DNA of 64,000 nt. It comes from Catenulispora sp. EB89. Lineage in GTDB: Bacteria; Actinomycetota; Actinomycetes; Streptomycetales; Catenulisporaceae. Shown one piece after another: positions 1 to 8,937 of the stretch. The translations under genes were made by a program, and so were the position numbers. The notes below the pieces were generated by a model, which was not told where the DNA came from, did no database searches, and saw only the letters and a list, made by a program, of their open reading frames with translations. The stretch's first letter is position 1; each line of letters opens with the position of its first letter. The stretch lies in contig NZ_JBGCCU010000008.1 in the NCBI RefSeq assembly GCF_041261445.1, forward strand, positions 372,001 through 436,000. The letters are read 5' to 3'.

Positions 1-189
1 GAGTTCTTCTCCTCCAGCGAGACCCACACGGTCTGCCCGTGGAAGGGCCTGGCGAGCTACTACACCGTCACCGTGGACGGCGAGGCCAACGCGGACGCGG
101 CGTGGTTCTACCCCGAGCCGAAGACCGAGGCCGAGCACGTGCGCGACCGCGTGGCGTTCTGGCGCGGGGTGAAGGTGGAGACCGTCTAG
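1..189 (+). CDS. DUF427 domain protein, 3' end only
   Basis: The window opens inside a reading frame that runs 62 codons to TAG. The visible part contains CPWKGLASYYTV, then AAWFYPEP and a final VAFWRGVKVE. This is the typical C-terminal half of DUF427 proteins, small single-domain cytoplasmic proteins of about 90-130 residues with no firmly established function. The start and N-terminal half lie outside the window. The stop codon shares the CTAG tetranucleotide with the stop of the convergent gene, so the two genes overlap by 4 bp. Family assignment is by recognition of the conserved motifs; no function is inferred. Confidence 0.85.
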   Translation, partial: EFFSSSETHTVCPWKGLASYYTVTVDGEANADAAWFYPEPKTEAEHVRDRVAFWRGVKVETV

Positions 190-569
190 GCGGCACTCTC
201 GACGATCTCGAACCGGTTGCCGTCCGGGTCCTTGAACTCGTACATCGGCGGCACCCCCGGCCACCGCAGCAACTCCCCGACCTCGATGCCGCGCTCCCGC
301 ATGGCGGTGTGCTCGGCCTCGGCGTCGGGGACCATGAACCGGATGCCGGTGTCCTGCCCGACACCCCCGGCGGCAATCAGTGCGACCGACACCGCGGCCC
401 CCGGCGCGGCGACCGTGACCCACCGGAAGCTCTCCCCGGCGCGCAGGTCCAGCCGCTTGTCGAAGCCGAGCGTGCCGGTGAAGAACTCCAGGGCCTTGTC
501 CTGGTCGCTGACCGGGATGCCCACGGTTCCGATGTCGGTGATCGTGGTGTGTGAACGGGATGCGGACAT
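186..569 (-). CDS. VOC family (glyoxalase/bleomycin-resistance fold) protein
   Basis: A 127-residue protein of the usual single-module VOC length. The N-terminus reads TVGIPVSDQDKALEFFTGTLGF, the beta-alpha-beta opening of the fold, and the C-terminus ends YEFKDPDGNRFEIVES, the characteristic final strand with an acidic residue that often binds metal. Such proteins are dioxygenases, isomerases, or drug-binding proteins; the substrate cannot be read from sequence. The ATG at 569 is preceded by AGGAG at a 6-nt distance. The next gene upstream on the same strand, the ArsR-SRPBCC regulator, ends at 590, only 20 bp before this start, so the pair is probably cotranscribed. Confidence 0.85.
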   Translation of the reverse strand: MSASRSHTTITDIGTVGIPVSDQDKALEFFTGTLGFDKRLDLRAGESFRWVTVAAPGAAVSVALIAAGGVGQDTGIRFMVPDAEAEHTAMRERGIEVGELLRWPGVPPMYEFKDPDGNRFEIVESAA

Positions 570-589
570 GGCGAACTCCTGTCTCGTGA

Positions 590-1372
590 TCAGTGCTTGT
601 CAGTGGGCTTGTCAGTAGGCGGGCTGTACATCTGCGACCCGGGCGTGGTGAGCGTCTCCCCGGTCTCCAGCCAGGTCTTGAGCCCGGACAGCACCATCGG
701 CCAGCCGCCGTACACCTCGGACGGGACGTCCGGCGGCAGCTGGTCGTGGACCACCGTCAGCCGGCACGAGTCCCCGACCGGCTCGATCTCCCACGTCACC
801 CGGCTGGTCCCGGCCGCCTCGGCGTCCGGCCCCCACAGCGCCCGCATGCTCTGCACGAGCCGGCGCGGCGGGTCGACCTCTAGGTTCTCGCCCTCGACGA
901 TCGACCGCTCGGCCGCCGGATGCGCCAGCCGGTACGGGGACCCCTCGGTCCAGTCCGACTCCACCGCCATCCCGAAGTGGTACTTGGCCCGGATCGCCGG
1001 ATCGGTGATCGCCTCCCACAACCGCTCCGGCGTGGTGCGGATGTAGATCTCGAAGACGCGCTCCATCGGTGCCTCCAGGTCACGCTTCAGGCCGACCAGC
1101 CCGGCCGCCCACTGCTCGGTGTACTTGCCGACCCAGCGGTCGTGGACCAGGCGGATCGGGACCGGGTTGAGGAAATGCAGCTTCTCCCGGCCGCGGCGGC
1201 GGGTCACGACCAGCCCCGCCTCCTCCAGGATCTTCAGGTGTTTCGCCACGGCGATGCGCGTCATGGCGTGCCGCGCCGTGAGGGCCGCGAGGGTCTGGCC
1301 GTCGTCGGCGAACAGCTCGTCCAGGAGTGCCCGCCGCGTCGGGTCGGCCAGGGCCTTGAACACGGGGTCCAT
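590..1372 (-). CDS. ArsR-type HTH regulator fused to SRPBCC (AHSA1) domain
   Basis: A 260-residue two-domain protein. Residues about 1-95 are a winged helix-turn-helix of ArsR type (MDPVFKALADPTRRALLDEL, then AVAKHLKILEEAGLV). Residues about 105-240 are an SRPBCC/AHSA1 ligand-binding fold (VFEIYIRTTPERLWEAITDP). This fused architecture is common in actinomycetes, where the second domain presumably senses a small hydrophobic ligand. A longer reading frame exists upstream to 1486, but it runs through a GGGAGC repeat and a palindrome; the ATG at 1372 begins the conserved domain and has GTGGAG just upstream, so I chose it. It is probably autoregulated through the palindrome at 1384-1403 and cotranscribed with the VOC gene. 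Confidence 0.85.
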   Translation of the reverse strand: MDPVFKALADPTRRALLDELFADDGQTLAALTARHAMTRIAVAKHLKILEEAGLVVTRRRGREKLHFLNPVPIRLVHDRWVGKYTEQWAAGLVGLKRDLEAPMERVFEIYIRTTPERLWEAITDPAIRAKYHFGMAVESDWTEGSPYRLAHPAAERSIVEGENLEVDPPRRLVQSMRALWGPDAEAAGTSRVTWEIEPVGDSCRLTVVHDQLPPDVPSEVYGGWPMVLSGLKTWLETGETLTTPGSQMYSPPTDKPTDKH

Positions 1373-1383
1373 GGCTCCACAAT

Positions 1384-1403
1384 AGGAAACCATTTGGTTT
1401 CCT
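1384..1403. promoter_or_regulatory. Perfect palindrome, probable ArsR-type operator
   Basis: AGGAAACCA-TT-TGGTTTCCT is an exact 9-bp inverted repeat with a 2-bp spacer, starting 12 bp upstream of the regulator's ATG. ArsR-family dimers bind palindromes of this size, so autorepression is the likely role. Next to it, about 1408-1438, is a short GGGAGC hexamer repeat. Confidence 0.65.
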
Positions 1404-1450
1404 GTCAACGGGAGCGGGAGCGGGAACGGGAGCGGGACCCGGGGAAAGCC

Positions 1451-1484
1451 GACTGCCCGGCCGCGAGATCGCGGCCGGGCAGTC
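1451..1484 (-). terminator. Hairpin terminator of the PI-PLC gene
   Basis: A perfect 16-bp stem (GACTGCCCGGCCGCGA paired with its complement, 2-nt centre) lies 16 bp beyond the stop codon of the phospholipase-like gene on the minus strand. There is only a short T stretch after it, as is common in GC-rich actinomycetes. Confidence 0.7.
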
Positions 1485-1499
1485 ACACCAGGTCGAGCG

Positions 1500-2552
1500 T
1501 TACCCGCGGGACAGCACCTCGGACAGCACCGACGGCAAGCCGGTCCAGTCCGTCGACACCACGCTCGCGTGCTTGCTCGCCAGCAACGCCACCCGGGCCG
1601 CGGCGTCGGACTGGCTCGGCGCGGTGTCGCTGAGCGCCGGGGCGACGTTCTGCGCGTCGGTCATGATCAGGATGTAGTGGTTGGTGTCGTACCACGACGT
1701 GTCGACGCTGGTGACGTAGGTGTTGGCGTCACCGTCGAAGACCACGAACCACGGCTTGATCGAGGAGTCGGAGTACTGGCTGCGGGGGTCGCCCGCCTGC
1801 GCCCCGAGCACGCACGGGAAGACCTGCGCCTGGCCGACGTTGCCGGCCGCCGCGAGGTTCTTCAGGTACGTGCCGTACTCGACGTCGGTGTGCAGGGTGT
1901 CGAACGGGTTGCCCAGTTCCACGGTCCCCGGGATCGCGTACAGGATCACCTTCCCGGCCAGCGCCGAGCGCGACGGCCAGGCGTCGGCCTTCGCCGCGGC
2001 GTCCAGGTTCGGGTAGGTGCCGTTCAGCAGATCGGCGGGCCGGTAGACCAGGTTGCCGAGGTGCTGGCTGATCAGCGCGTCCAGCTGCGCCGGGCCCATG
2101 CCGTAGTCGGCCTCGAAGCCGATCTTCATCTCCAGCTTGATGTACAGCGGGCCCGAGGTGGGGTGCGAGGCCAGCCAGTACTTGACGTCGTCCAGGCAGG
2201 ACCCGAGGTCCTTGTTGGCCGAGCCGGTGTATATGTCAGAGGGCTTGGAGGCGTCGACGCAGTTGTTGTTGTTGCCGGTCGGGTTGCTGTGGCTGACCTT
2301 CCACTCGTTGGTGAACACGTCGGTCCACGTGTCGAGCTCGATCATTCCGGTCCCGGCGTCCAGCGCGTTGGCCAGATGCGGGAACTCCGCGCCTTCGTCA
2401 TAGGTGTTGTGCAGGCCGACCACGGTGCTGTGGGACAGCGGGGCCGAACCGGTGTCCGCGGCGGCGGGCGCGATGGCCGCGGCCATCGCGAGCACGGCGG
2501 CGCCGAGCGTCGCGCCGCCGACCGAGAGCCGACGGAGCCAGGGAGCGGGCAT
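1500..2552 (-). CDS. Secreted phosphatidylinositol-specific phospholipase C-like phosphodiesterase
   Basis: A 350-residue protein with a Sec signal peptide (basic MPAPWLRRLS, hydrophobic core, AAAD near residue 33). The mature part starts with STVVGLHNTYD, where the histidine matches the first catalytic His of PI-PLC-type TIM barrels, followed by IELDTWTD with acidic metal or inositol ligands, and later LYIKLEMK. It resembles the Ca2+-dependent bacterial PI-PLC group. It would act outside the cell on phosphoinositides or another phosphodiester; the substrate is not certain. The ATG has GGAGG 8 nt upstream. It ends at a strong hairpin (1451-1484) and is a single-gene unit, divergent from the methyltransferase. 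Confidence 0.8.
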   Translation of the reverse strand: MPAPWLRRLSVGGATLGAAVLAMAAAIAPAAADTGSAPLSHSTVVGLHNTYDEGAEFPHLANALDAGTGMIELDTWTDVFTNEWKVSHSNPTGNNNNCVDASKPSDIYTGSANKDLGSCLDDVKYWLASHPTSGPLYIKLEMKIGFEADYGMGPAQLDALISQHLGNLVYRPADLLNGTYPNLDAAAKADAWPSRSALAGKVILYAIPGTVELGNPFDTLHTDVEYGTYLKNLAAAGNVGQAQVFPCVLGAQAGDPRSQYSDSSIKPWFVVFDGDANTYVTSVDTSWYDTNHYILIMTDAQNVAPALSDTAPSQSDAAARVALLASKHASVVSTDWTGLPSVLSEVLSRG

Positions 2553-2776
2553 GTGGGGTACCTCCGGGGGTGGCTGCAGAGAGCTGAGGATTGCTCACCT
2601 GCCGTGGAGGTTAGCGGCGATGTCAGGACGAAGACAGAGTCCTCAGATGAACCATTTGTGGCCGTCCGGAATACCGCGATGCAAGGACGCTGATAGGAGG
2701 CTCGGAGGCATAGTCCTGGCACGACCGCTAACATGCGCGACTAGGGCCGCGATCAAGGCGGGCCGACAGCACGAAG

Positions 2777-2813
2777 GCATACCGCACGGACGCATACCGC
2801 ACGGACGCATGAC
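2777..2813 (+). repeat. 15-bp tandem repeat in leader of the methyltransferase gene
   Basis: GCATACCGCACGGAC occurs twice in a row (2777-2791, 2792-2806), followed by a partial third copy, about 20-55 bp upstream of the ATG at 2833. The unit is identical in both copies. No function is evident. Confidence 0.7.
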
Positions 2814-2832
2814 AGGGACGGGAAGGCGAACG

Positions 2833-3672
2833 ATGACGAACGAGGTCCGGGCCGGGCAGGCGCCGAACGACGACTACCCCGCGGTGGACCTGCGGATGGA
2901 CGTGCCGCACTCGGCGCGCGTCTACGACTACCTCATCGGCGGCAAGACCAACTTCGAGCCGGACCGTATCGCCGCCGAGGCCTCGGTGGAGGCCTGGCCG
3001 GCGCTGCCGATCTCGATGCGCACCACGCGCAGCTTCATGGAGCGCGCGGTCCGCCACCTCACGAAGGACTACGGGGTCCGCCAGTTCCTGGACATCGGTA
3101 CCGGTATCCCGAAGTCTCCGAACGTGCACGAGATCGCGCAGGCGATCGCCCCCGAGGCGCGCGTCGGCTACGTCGACAACGACCCGATCGTGCTGACCCA
3201 TGCTCGTGCCCTGATGTCCAGCACGGCCCAGGGCCGCACCTGCTACGTGGACGCGGACTTCCGCGACCCGCAGTCGATCATCGACAACCCGCGCCTGCGC
3301 GAGGTGCTGGACTTCTCCGAGCCGGTGGCGCTGTCGCTGATCGCGATCGTGCACTTCGTCCTGGACGCCGACGACCCGCAGGGCATCGTGCGCCGCTTCA
3401 TGGACGTCCTGGCCCCCGGCAGCTACCTGGCGCTGACGGTGTTCACCGGCGACACCGACCCGGTCGGCGTCGGCGGCGTCAGCCGCGAGTACAACAAGCG
3501 CGGTATCCCGCTCCAGGTGCGCGACAAGAGCGAGACCGAGGCGTTCTTCGACGGCTACGAACTGCTCGACCCCGGCGTCGCGCTGGTGCATCACTGGCGG
3601 CCGGACGCGGACGCGGAGCCGGTGCGGGACCAGGACATCGCGATGTACGCGGGTGTGGCCGTCAAGCGCTGA
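2833..3672 (+). CDS. SAM-dependent methyltransferase, DUF574 family
   Basis: A 279-residue cytoplasmic protein. It carries the signature of the actinobacterial DUF574 (Methyltransf_19) family: MDVPHSARVYDYLIGGKTNFE near the N-terminus, then FLDIGTGIPK as the SAM-binding glycine loop, and VGYVDNDPIVLTHARAL as the acidic ribose-binding segment. Many paralogues occur per genome in Streptomyces relatives and their substrates are mostly unknown. The open frame extends to 2404, but the ATG at 2833 is preceded by GGGAAGG and starts directly before the conserved region, so it is the better start. It is divergent from the PI-PLC gene. No operon partner is evident. Confidence 0.85.
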   Translation: MTNEVRAGQAPNDDYPAVDLRMDVPHSARVYDYLIGGKTNFEPDRIAAEASVEAWPALPISMRTTRSFMERAVRHLTKDYGVRQFLDIGTGIPKSPNVHEIAQAIAPEARVGYVDNDPIVLTHARALMSSTAQGRTCYVDADFRDPQSIIDNPRLREVLDFSEPVALSLIAIVHFVLDADDPQGIVRRFMDVLAPGSYLALTVFTGDTDPVGVGGVSREYNKRGIPLQVRDKSETEAFFDGYELLDPGVALVHHWRPDADAEPVRDQDIAMYAGVAVKR

Positions 3673-3833
3673 GGACCGTCTTGGGTCGGCGCGCGCCGAG
3701 AAATCCGCGTGCTGACGACCTCACCCGCCGATAGCCTGCCCGCGACAGAACAACCCCTCACGGATGGAGACGAACATGGCCGCCACGGGACGCCCCGGAC
3801 CCCTGTTCGTCGATCCCGCCCGGAGGGCATCCC

Positions 3834-5654
3834 TTGTTGTTCCGTCTGTTCCGCCTGTTGGAGAACTCTGCTGACCCGTTCCGCCCCCACGACCCCGGCC
3901 CGCCGCCCGCCGAGGTCCGCCGCTTCCTGACCCGGGAGTTCCGGCCGCTGCGCGCGGTGGTCGTGCTCGCGCTGGCCACGACGGTGGCGGGCGCCGCGAT
4001 CGAGGTGTGGCTGATCGGCTACGCCGGCCGCCTGGTCGACGTGCTCGCCGGCGCCGACCGCGACCGTTTCTGGTCCCGGCACGGGGCCGGCCTGATCTTC
4101 GCGGCGGTGCTGGTCCTGCTGGTCCGGCCGCTGCTCAGCGTGCTCGGCGAGGGCCTGGACGACATCGCGTTCCGCGCCAACGCCCGGTCGCTGGCCCGCT
4201 GGCGGCTGCACCGTTACGTCTCGCGGCAGTCGGTGGGCTGGTTCCGCGACGACCTGGCCGGCCGGATCGCCACCTGGGTCCGCGACGGCGGGGAGGCGGC
4301 GTCGACGGCCGGGTACGCGGTCATCCACACGCTGGTCGCGGTGGCGGTCTACATCGCCGGGTCGGTGTGGCTGGTCGCGTCGATCGATCCGCGGCTGGTG
4401 CTGCCGCTGGCGGCGTGGATCGTGGTGTACGCGGTGCTGCTGACGTTCCTCGTCCCGCGCTACCGCGCGGCCCACGAGCGCCTTCAGGAGGCCGAGTCGG
4501 CGCTGACCGGCCTGCTCGTCGACTCCTATGCGAACGCTGACACACTCGCACTGTTCCCGGACCGCGAGGCCGATGACCTGCGCGTCTTCGCCGCCGCGCG
4601 CCGCGCGCACTTCGGCGTGCAGCGCCTGGAGGTGACGATCAACTCGAGCATGACGACGCTCGGCGGCGGCCTGCTGGTGGGCCTCATCGGCTACGGCATC
4701 GTGCTGTGGCGCACCGGCGCGGCACCGGTCGGGCTGGTCGCGGCGGCCTCGGCGCTCAGCTTCCGGATCACGTCGATGGGGGAGTGGCTGCTCGACGCGC
4801 TCTCGGACATGTTCGGCGCGCTCGGGCAGCTGAACCGGTCGCTGCGTACCGTCGCTCAGCCGCTGGCTGTTCGGGACGCCCAGCAGGCCGTCGTCCTGCC
4901 GCGGGTCTCGGGACGGATCCGCTTCGAGGGCGTCAGCCACCACTACGGACGCCCCTCCGGCGGCCTGGACGGCTTCGACCTGGACGTCGCCGCCGGGGAG
5001 CGGGTCGGCCTGGTCGGCCGCTCCGGCGCGGGCAAGTCGACCGTCGTCAGCCTCCTGCTGCGCTTCTATGAGGCCGAGTCCGGCACCATCTCGATCGACG
5101 GCCGGCGCATCGCCGACGTCACCCAGGACAGCCTGCGCCGCCAGTTCGCGGTGGTGGCGCAGGAGGCGACGCTCCTGCACCGCTCCGTCCGCGACAACGT
5201 CGCCGGCGGCATCGCCTCCGACGACGAGGCGGTCCGGGCGGCGGCCCGCCGCGCCGCCGCCGACGGGTTCATCACGGCACTGCGCGACTCGCAGGGACGG
5301 CAGGGCTACGACGCGCTGGTCGGCGAGCGCGGCATCCGGCTGTCCGGCGGCCAGCGGCAGCGCGTCGCCCTGGCCCGGGCCCTGCACCGGGACGCCCCGA
5401 TCCTGATCCTGGACGAGGCCACGTCCGCCCTCGACTCGGAGGTCGAGGCCGCCATCCAGGAGACCCTCGGCGAGGTGATGGAGGGCCGGACGGTGATCGC
5501 GATCGCGCACCGGCTGTCGACCATCGCGCGGATGGACCGTATCGTCGTGCTCGACGCCGGGCGGATCGCCGAGCAGGGCACGCACGAGTCGCTGCTGGCG
5601 GCCAGCGGGCTGTACGCGATGTTGTGGTCGCGGCAGTCCGGCGGCTTCCTCTAA
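3834..5654 (+). CDS. ABC exporter, fused membrane and ATPase domains
   Basis: A 606-residue half-transporter of standard length. Residues about 40-330 form the six-helix type-1 exporter membrane domain; residues about 350-606 form the ATPase. Visible motifs are Walker A GRSGAGKST (395-403), Q-loop VVAQEA, signature LSGGQ (503-507), Walker B LILDEATSALDS (Asp527, Glu528) and the switch His559 in IAHRLST. It should work as a homodimer exporting a hydrophobic compound; the substrate is unknown. The start is a TTG at 3834 with GGAGGG 6 nt upstream; no in-frame ATG precedes it. Its stop overlaps the stop of the convergent gene by 4 bp. Confidence 0.88.
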   Translation: MLFRLFRLLENSADPFRPHDPGPPPAEVRRFLTREFRPLRAVVVLALATTVAGAAIEVWLIGYAGRLVDVLAGADRDRFWSRHGAGLIFAAVLVLLVRPLLSVLGEGLDDIAFRANARSLARWRLHRYVSRQSVGWFRDDLAGRIATWVRDGGEAASTAGYAVIHTLVAVAVYIAGSVWLVASIDPRLVLPLAAWIVVYAVLLTFLVPRYRAAHERLQEAESALTGLLVDSYANADTLALFPDREADDLRVFAAARRAHFGVQRLEVTINSSMTTLGGGLLVGLIGYGIVLWRTGAAPVGLVAAASALSFRITSMGEWLLDALSDMFGALGQLNRSLRTVAQPLAVRDAQQAVVLPRVSGRIRFEGVSHHYGRPSGGLDGFDLDVAAGERVGLVGRSGAGKSTVVSLLLRFYEAESGTISIDGRRIADVTQDSLRRQFAVVAQEATLLHRSVRDNVAGGIASDDEAVRAAARRAAADGFITALRDSQGRQGYDALVGERGIRLSGGQRQRVALARALHRDAPILILDEATSALDSEVEAAIQETLGEVMEGRTVIAIAHRLSTIARMDRIVVLDAGRIAEQGTHESLLAASGLYAMLWSRQSGGFL

Positions 5655-6349
5655 AACTCGAACCGCCTCGACGCCGCGCTCAGCACCGCCGAGCGCGGCG
5701 TCCCGCCCCACACTCCGGCCAGCTCGTCGACCAGCGTCTTCATCAGTGCCGCGACATCCTCGGCCGCCGACTCGTGCAGCGCCTCGGCGACGATCAGCAC
5801 CCGTGAGGTGCCCGGCCGGATCGCCGAGCTGCCGCTCTGCCGGTTCGTCCAGCGGCGGGCGTGCGCGTTGCCGCCCGCGTCGGCGAAGATCACCTCGCCG
5901 GGCTCCGGGTGCTCGATGGTGTCGGCGAAGGTCACGTACTCCTCGTCGCCGGTGGCGTGTCGGACTTCGAGGTCGCCGGAGATGCGGTCCAGGTCCAGGG
6001 CCGCGACCGGTATCGCGAAGGCGACCGAGACCGCGTTGCACAGGTCGATCAGCGGATGGATGCGCGGCAGCTCGCCCTCCTTGCGCAGCCGGCGCAGCAG
6101 GGCCTCGGAGGCGCAGCGGTACTGCGTGGGCTTGAGCCCCATCTTGGCGAACGCCTGGCGCCAGGCCTTGATCTCGGGCAGGTCGGACTCCGGGCCGCCG
6201 GCGAGCCGGGCCTGCGCGATCGCCGTGAAGCGCGCGACCTGCTCGTCGACGTCCGACGCGGCGGTGATGCCGGTGGTGGTGATCGCCGCGGCGACCAGGT
6301 CGGGATATTCGGACCGGATGGCCTCGGCGTGCTGGAAGTACATGGGCAA
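5651..6349 (-). CDS. B3/B4 tRNA-binding-domain protein
   Basis: A 232-residue cytoplasmic protein of the B3/B4 family, the domain found in the beta subunit of phenylalanyl-tRNA synthetase and in free-standing relatives. The region SEALLRRLRKEGELPRIHPL followed by LIDLCNAVSVAFAIPVAALD is the recognisable core. Free-standing members have been suggested to edit or bind aminoacyl-tRNA, but this is not settled. The start is uncertain: the TTG at 6349 has GAGG 7 nt upstream, while an ATG at 6343 would have it 13 nt away. The gene is divergent from the phospholipase C gene and convergent with the ABC exporter. Confidence 0.8.
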   Translation of the reverse strand: MPMYFQHAEAIRSEYPDLVAAAITTTGITAASDVDEQVARFTAIAQARLAGGPESDLPEIKAWRQAFAKMGLKPTQYRCASEALLRRLRKEGELPRIHPLIDLCNAVSVAFAIPVAALDLDRISGDLEVRHATGDEEYVTFADTIEHPEPGEVIFADAGGNAHARRWTNRQSGSSAIRPGTSRVLIVAEALHESAAEDVAALMKTLVDELAGVWGGTPRSAVLSAASRRFEF

Positions 6350-6646
6350 AGCTTTACCTCACTGCACGCGACGCCCGACAGGACCAATCCGGGGGCGAAA
6401 TCCAGGACCAACACCTCGTCCGACCGGGATCGGGGCGTCCGGGGCGCGGCGCCAGGGCCCTGATGGGGCTGTTCTGTTCGATCGCAATCGTTGAGAATGC
6501 TTCACGTTCGAGCCATCCGGGAAGGGGGCGCCGGACATCCGGCGGCCCGATATTCCCCTGGGCCCGCACCCCGGGCCCGTCCCCACAAGGCCGATCACCG
6601 CACCAAGCTCGACCACCCTCACACCCCACCAGTAGGAGGCCCCACC

Positions 6647-8707
6647 GTGGCGCCCGTTTCCCGCCGCACCTTCCTCGGCTCCGCCGCCGCCCTCGGCGCG
6701 ACCCTCGGCCTGGAGAGCCTGCCCGGCGTCCTCTCCCAGGCCTCGGCCGCCGGTACCGGGACGATCCGCGACGTGAAGCATGTCGTGGTGCTGATGCAGG
6801 AGAACCGCAGCTTCGACCACTACTTCGGGAGCCTGTCGGGGGTGCGCGGGTTCGCCGACCGCGCGACGGTGCAGATCGCCGGCGGCTACTCGGTGTTCGA
6901 CCAGCCGAACGGCTCGGGCCGGCAGTACCCGTGGCAGCTGTCCGACACCAACACCTGGTGGTGGGGGACCAGCAAGGAAGACCTTGCGCAATGCGATGGC
7001 TCGCTGGACCACAGCTGGTCAACTCAGCACTCGGCCTGGAACAACGGCGCCATGGACAACTGGATCTCGGCCAAGGGCTCCAACCGCACCATGGGCTACC
7101 TGAACCGGTCCGACATCCCGTTCCACTACGCGCTCGCCGACGCCTACACGGTCTGCGACGCCTACCACTGCTCGATCCTGTCGGCGACCGGCCCGAACCG
7201 CACCTACCTGTGGTCCGGCATGATCGACCCGAGCGGCAGCGCGGGCGGCCCGGCCTACGACGGCGGCTCGGAGTCCGGCCTGAGCTGGCAGACGTACGCC
7301 GAGACGCTGCAGAACGCCGGCGTGTCGTGGCGGGTGTACCAGAACGCGAGCGACAACTTCGGCGACAACGCGCTGGCCTACTTCAAGCAGTTCACCGGCG
7401 CGTCCACCTCCAGCCCGCTCTACCAGCGCGGCATGTCCTCGGTGCCCTCGACCGGCTCCACGCCGGACGACATCGCCGCGGCGATCAAGGCCGACGTGCT
7501 CGGCGGCACGCTGCCGCAGGTCTCCTGGGTGGTGGCCAGCCAGGCCTTCTCCGAGCACCCCGACGCCCCGCCGAACGACGGCGCGCACTTCGTGAACCTG
7601 GTCATCCAGGCGCTGGCCGCCGACCCGGCGACGTTCGACTCGACCGTGCTGTTCCTCAACTACGACGAGAACGACGGCTTCTTCGACCACGTCCCGCCGC
7701 CGGTGGCGCCGTCCGGCACGGCCGGCGAGTCGACCCAGAACGCGCAGATCGGCCTGGGCTTCCGGGTCCCGATGGTGGTCGTCTCGCCCTGGACCCGCGG
7801 CGGCTGGGTCGACTCCCAGGTCTACGACCACACCTCGGTGATCCGCTTCCTGGAGACCTGGACCGCGGCCCTGGGCACCCCGGCGACCTGCCCGAACATC
7901 AGCGCCTGGCGCCGCCAGGTGTGCGGGGACCTCACCGGCGCCTTCGACTTCGCCAACCCGGTGAGCGGCCTGCCGTCGCTGCCGGCCACCAGCACGGTGA
8001 TCGGGCAGTCGTTCTGCAACGTGCAGACCAACCCCGCCCCGGCGAGCAACGCGATGCCGACGCAGGAGAGCGGGACGAGGCCGGCGCGGGCGCTGCCGTA
8101 CCAGCCGAACGCGTGGGTGGACCACATCGAGTACGACGCCGCCGGGAAGATCCTGGTGTGGCTGGAGATGGCGAACCAGGGCCCGCAGGCGACGTCGGCC
8201 GCGCACTTCGCGGCGTACGCCAACGCCTATCGCAGCGGCGGGCCGTGGCAGTACACGGTCGGCGCGTACAGCAACGGGACCGACGGCAGCGTCAAGGACT
8301 TCTTCAACGTCGGCGCCAACTACGGCAACGGGCAGTACGACCTGACGGTCGTCGGCCCGAACCGGTTCCTGCGGCGCTTCACCGGCAACGCCAACGGCAG
8401 CGGCGCGACCGCCGAGGCCAAGACCTACTACGCGCCGGCTCCGAACACCGGTCAGCAGGCGGTCTGGTTCTCGATGACGAACACCGGGAGCAGCACGGTG
8501 ACGTTCACCATCACCTCGGCCAACTACCGGACCGACGGGCCGTGGACGTACCAGGTGGCGGCCGGGGCGACGGTCAGCGACTACTTCAACGCGGTCGCGT
8601 ACGACAACGGGTGGTACGACTTCACCGTCACGGTGAGCTCGGACTCGGCGTGGAGCCGCCGGGCCACCGGGCACATCGAGACCGGGGCGGCGAGCATCAC
8701 CGGCTGA
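6647..8707 (+). CDS. Tat-secreted phospholipase C, phosphocholine-specific type
   Basis: A 686-residue protein close to the normal length of bacterial non-haemolytic phospholipase C. The N-terminus has a Tat signal (SRRTFLGSAAALGA, cleavage near QASAAG). The catalytic domain starts VKHVVVLMQENRSFDHYFG (from about residue 45), the metal and nucleophile region of this alkaline-phosphatase superfamily group, with later LNYDENDGFFDHVPPP. Two C-terminal repeats of DUF756 type are visible (about 495-590 and 595-680, both with GGPWQYTVGAY or DGPWTYQVAAG). The GTG at 6647 has AGGAGG 7 nt upstream and precedes the Tat motif; the longer frame from 6491 lacks this. It would cleave phosphatidylcholine or sphingomyelin outside the cell. 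A terminator follows. Confidence 0.9.
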   Translation: MAPVSRRTFLGSAAALGATLGLESLPGVLSQASAAGTGTIRDVKHVVVLMQENRSFDHYFGSLSGVRGFADRATVQIAGGYSVFDQPNGSGRQYPWQLSDTNTWWWGTSKEDLAQCDGSLDHSWSTQHSAWNNGAMDNWISAKGSNRTMGYLNRSDIPFHYALADAYTVCDAYHCSILSATGPNRTYLWSGMIDPSGSAGGPAYDGGSESGLSWQTYAETLQNAGVSWRVYQNASDNFGDNALAYFKQFTGASTSSPLYQRGMSSVPSTGSTPDDIAAAIKADVLGGTLPQVSWVVASQAFSEHPDAPPNDGAHFVNLVIQALAADPATFDSTVLFLNYDENDGFFDHVPPPVAPSGTAGESTQNAQIGLGFRVPMVVVSPWTRGGWVDSQVYDHTSVIRFLETWTAALGTPATCPNISAWRRQVCGDLTGAFDFANPVSGLPSLPATSTVIGQSFCNVQTNPAPASNAMPTQESGTRPARALPYQPNAWVDHIEYDAAGKILVWLEMANQGPQATSAAHFAAYANAYRSGGPWQYTVGAYSNGTDGSVKDFFNVGANYGNGQYDLTVVGPNRFLRRFTGNANGSGATAEAKTYYAPAPNTGQQAVWFSMTNTGSSTVTFTITSANYRTDGPWTYQVAAGATVSDYFNAVAYDNGWYDFTVTVSSDSAWSRRATGHIETGAASITG

Positions 8708-8747
8708 GCCCCGAGGGAGTCAGACCCCTCACCTCGCCTCACTTCAC

Positions 8748-8783
8748 GGCTCGGCCGCCGCGTTCCGACGCGGCGGCCGAGCC
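8748..8783 (+). terminator. Terminator of the phospholipase C gene
   Basis: A perfect 15-bp stem, GGCTCGGCCGCCGCG with a 6-nt TTCCGA loop, begins 40 bp after the stop. A run of T follows some 15 bp later. Confidence 0.8.
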
Positions 8784-8937
8784 GTTTGCCGTGACCCTTT
8801 TTAGACCTCTTCATCACCTGCGACATGTTTTGAAGAATTTTTGGTAAACCCTTGGGTAGCCCCCTGATCCATTTCTTGCCAATGTCCATATCCGGCACCA
8901 ACTACCGCCACCTCCCTCGCCACCTCCAGGAGGAGAC

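Noticed and set aside
1408-1438. GGGAGC hexamer repeat as coding extension of the ArsR gene
   Set aside because: It would add an unlikely PLPFPLPLPL tail and cross the operator palindrome; the ATG at 1372 is better.
3591-6041. 816-codon minus-strand frame opposite the ABC exporter
   Set aside because: Antisense shadow of the exporter; composition dominated by Arg, Asp, Gly and Gln; no domain.
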